Positions 6,902-7,345 of a stretch of 7,345 nt of DNA are shown one piece after another. Where the stretch lies: positions 1 to 7,345 of the forward strand of contig USIN01000086.1 of NCBI GenBank assembly GCA_900554715.1. Direction: 5' to 3'. The position numbers and the translations under genes were made by a program. The notes beneath the pieces were generated by a model, which was given only the letters and a program-made list of their open reading frames with translations, did no database searches and had not been told where the DNA came from. Positions within the stretch are counted from its first letter, which is position 1, and each line of letters opens with the position of its first letter. Source of the stretch: an uncultured Bacteroidales bacterium (lineage in GTDB: Bacteria; Bacteroidota; Bacteroidia; Bacteroidales; Muribaculaceae).

Positions 6902-6905
6902 ATCC
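6870..6905. other. Chimeric joint between hydrolase gene and proA fragment
   Basis: Left of this interval the plus strand encodes a well-formed hydrolase. Right of it the minus strand encodes well-formed ProA. Within it both readings are plausible for a few codons, so the exact breakpoint is blurred, as with a short shared GC-rich stretch (CGCGGCGACGGCGGCGCG, 6884-6901). No inverted terminal repeat, target duplication or mobile-element gene is seen. The joint disrupts both proteins. Confidence 0.8.
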
Positions 6906-7345
6906 GTGGTTTCCACGACCTGCGCCGCATCCTCGGGCAACCCGGCGCTGCGCAGCGCTTCGTGGAGGAGCCCGGCCAGCGCGAGGTTGGAATGGATGGC
7001 CTCCGAGCCGCCGCGCAGGATCACGGCGTCTCCGGCTTTCAGGCAAAGGATGGCGGCGTCGATGGTGACGTTGGGGCGCGACTCGAAAATCATGGCGATG
7101 ACCCCGAGCGGGATGCGCATCTTGCCGATCATGAGCCCGTTGGGGCGCTGCCACTGTTGCTCGATGACGCCGACTTCATCAGCCATCTCGGCGACATGCA
7201 GACAGGCATCGGCCATATCCGCCATGATGCGCGGCGTGAGGGTGAGCCGGTCGAGGCGCGGAGCGTCCATGTTTGCGGCCTTGGCGGCGTCCACGTCGAG
7301 GGCGTTGGCCTTGAGGATGTCAGGCTGGCGTTCGATGAGCAGTGC
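6884..7345 (-). CDS. proA: Glutamate-5-semialdehyde dehydrogenase (gamma-glutamyl phosphate reductase), internal fragment
   Basis: 154 codons are visible, open at the right edge (ALLIERQPDILKANALDVDAA...) and cut off at the joint on the left. Recognisable ProA segments in order: LDRLTLTPRIMADMAD, MRIPLGVIAMIFESRPNVT, ILCLKAGDAVILRGGSEAI, and GLPEDAAQVVETTDRAAVAAL. ProA reduces gamma-glutamyl phosphate with NADPH in cytoplasmic proline synthesis. Full-length ProA is about 415 residues, so the N-terminus lies beyond the window. The part with the IPRGG motif and the catalytic Cys (in GNCHVYVD of the family) is absent, because ITLEKGKFDF and onward is antisense of the hydrolase. An in-frame GTG at 7294 is not the true start. 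GC is higher than next door (40 of 60 bases in 7021-7080 against 35 of 60 in 6481-6540), and Ile codons include no ATA among 12, suggesting a different source genome. Confidence 0.88.

Noticed and set aside
6686..7294. A 202-residue minus-strand protein starting at GTG 7294
   Set aside because: Only the part right of about 6884 is ProA. The rest is antisense of the hydrolase, and the GTG is internal to ProA, whose frame continues to the window edge.
6870..7345. Recent insertion of proA by a mobile element
   Set aside because: No transposase, terminal repeats or target duplication; proA is cut at the same point as the hydrolase, which fits a join of two sequences rather than an insertion.

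Overview
The window looks like Bacteroidales DNA, most plausibly a Muribaculaceae-like gut bacterium. The evidence is several Sec-exported surface proteins with 'MKK' signal peptides, a chitobiase/hexosaminidase C-terminal-type (CHB_HEX) domain, a C-terminal tail of the kind seen on exported Bacteroidales proteins (YYNLQGVRV...GLYI), a ROK regulator of the Bacteroides type, and promoters that fit the Bacteroidetes pattern (-7 TAnnTTTG, -33 TTTG) rather than the E. coli one. The family-level placement is inference from protein style; no marker gene is present.

Layout. On the minus strand from right to left: a ROK-family repressor-like regulator (4404-5642); a leader/intergenic stretch of 307 bases; a secreted CHB_HEX-domain protein of unknown function (2525-4096); a 230-base intergenic stretch with a strong RNA hairpin and a candidate promoter; then a tight two-gene unit made of a secreted PD40/beta-propeller protein (1385-2293) and an exported zinc N-acetylmuramoyl-L-alanine amidase (1-1376), which runs off the left edge. 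On the plus strand, divergent from the ROK gene, is an exported CocE/NonD-type serine hydrolase (5807 onward). The 164-base ROK/hydrolase intergenic region holds -7 boxes for both directions and a perfect 8-base-arm inverted repeat that is a good operator candidate.

The right end is not continuous with the rest. At about 6870-6905 the hydrolase stops resembling its family, and the opposite strand becomes an internal fragment of proA (glutamate-5-semialdehyde dehydrogenase). It has higher GC and different codon use: no ATA among 12 isoleucine codons, against 8 of 13 in the hydrolase. No transposase, integrase or target-site repeat marks the joint, so an assembly or read chimera between two genomes is the simplest reading. 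The hydrolase lacks its C-terminal part, and proA lacks both ends.

How the genes may work together: the propeller-amidase pair suggests envelope or peptidoglycan remodelling in the periplasm or at the surface. The ROK regulator may control the divergent hydrolase, itself, or the CHB_HEX protein downstream of it. I found no CRISPR array, tRNA, rRNA, insertion sequence or defence system. The most notable anomaly is the chimeric joint; the most notable regulatory signal is the palindrome at 5721-5742.
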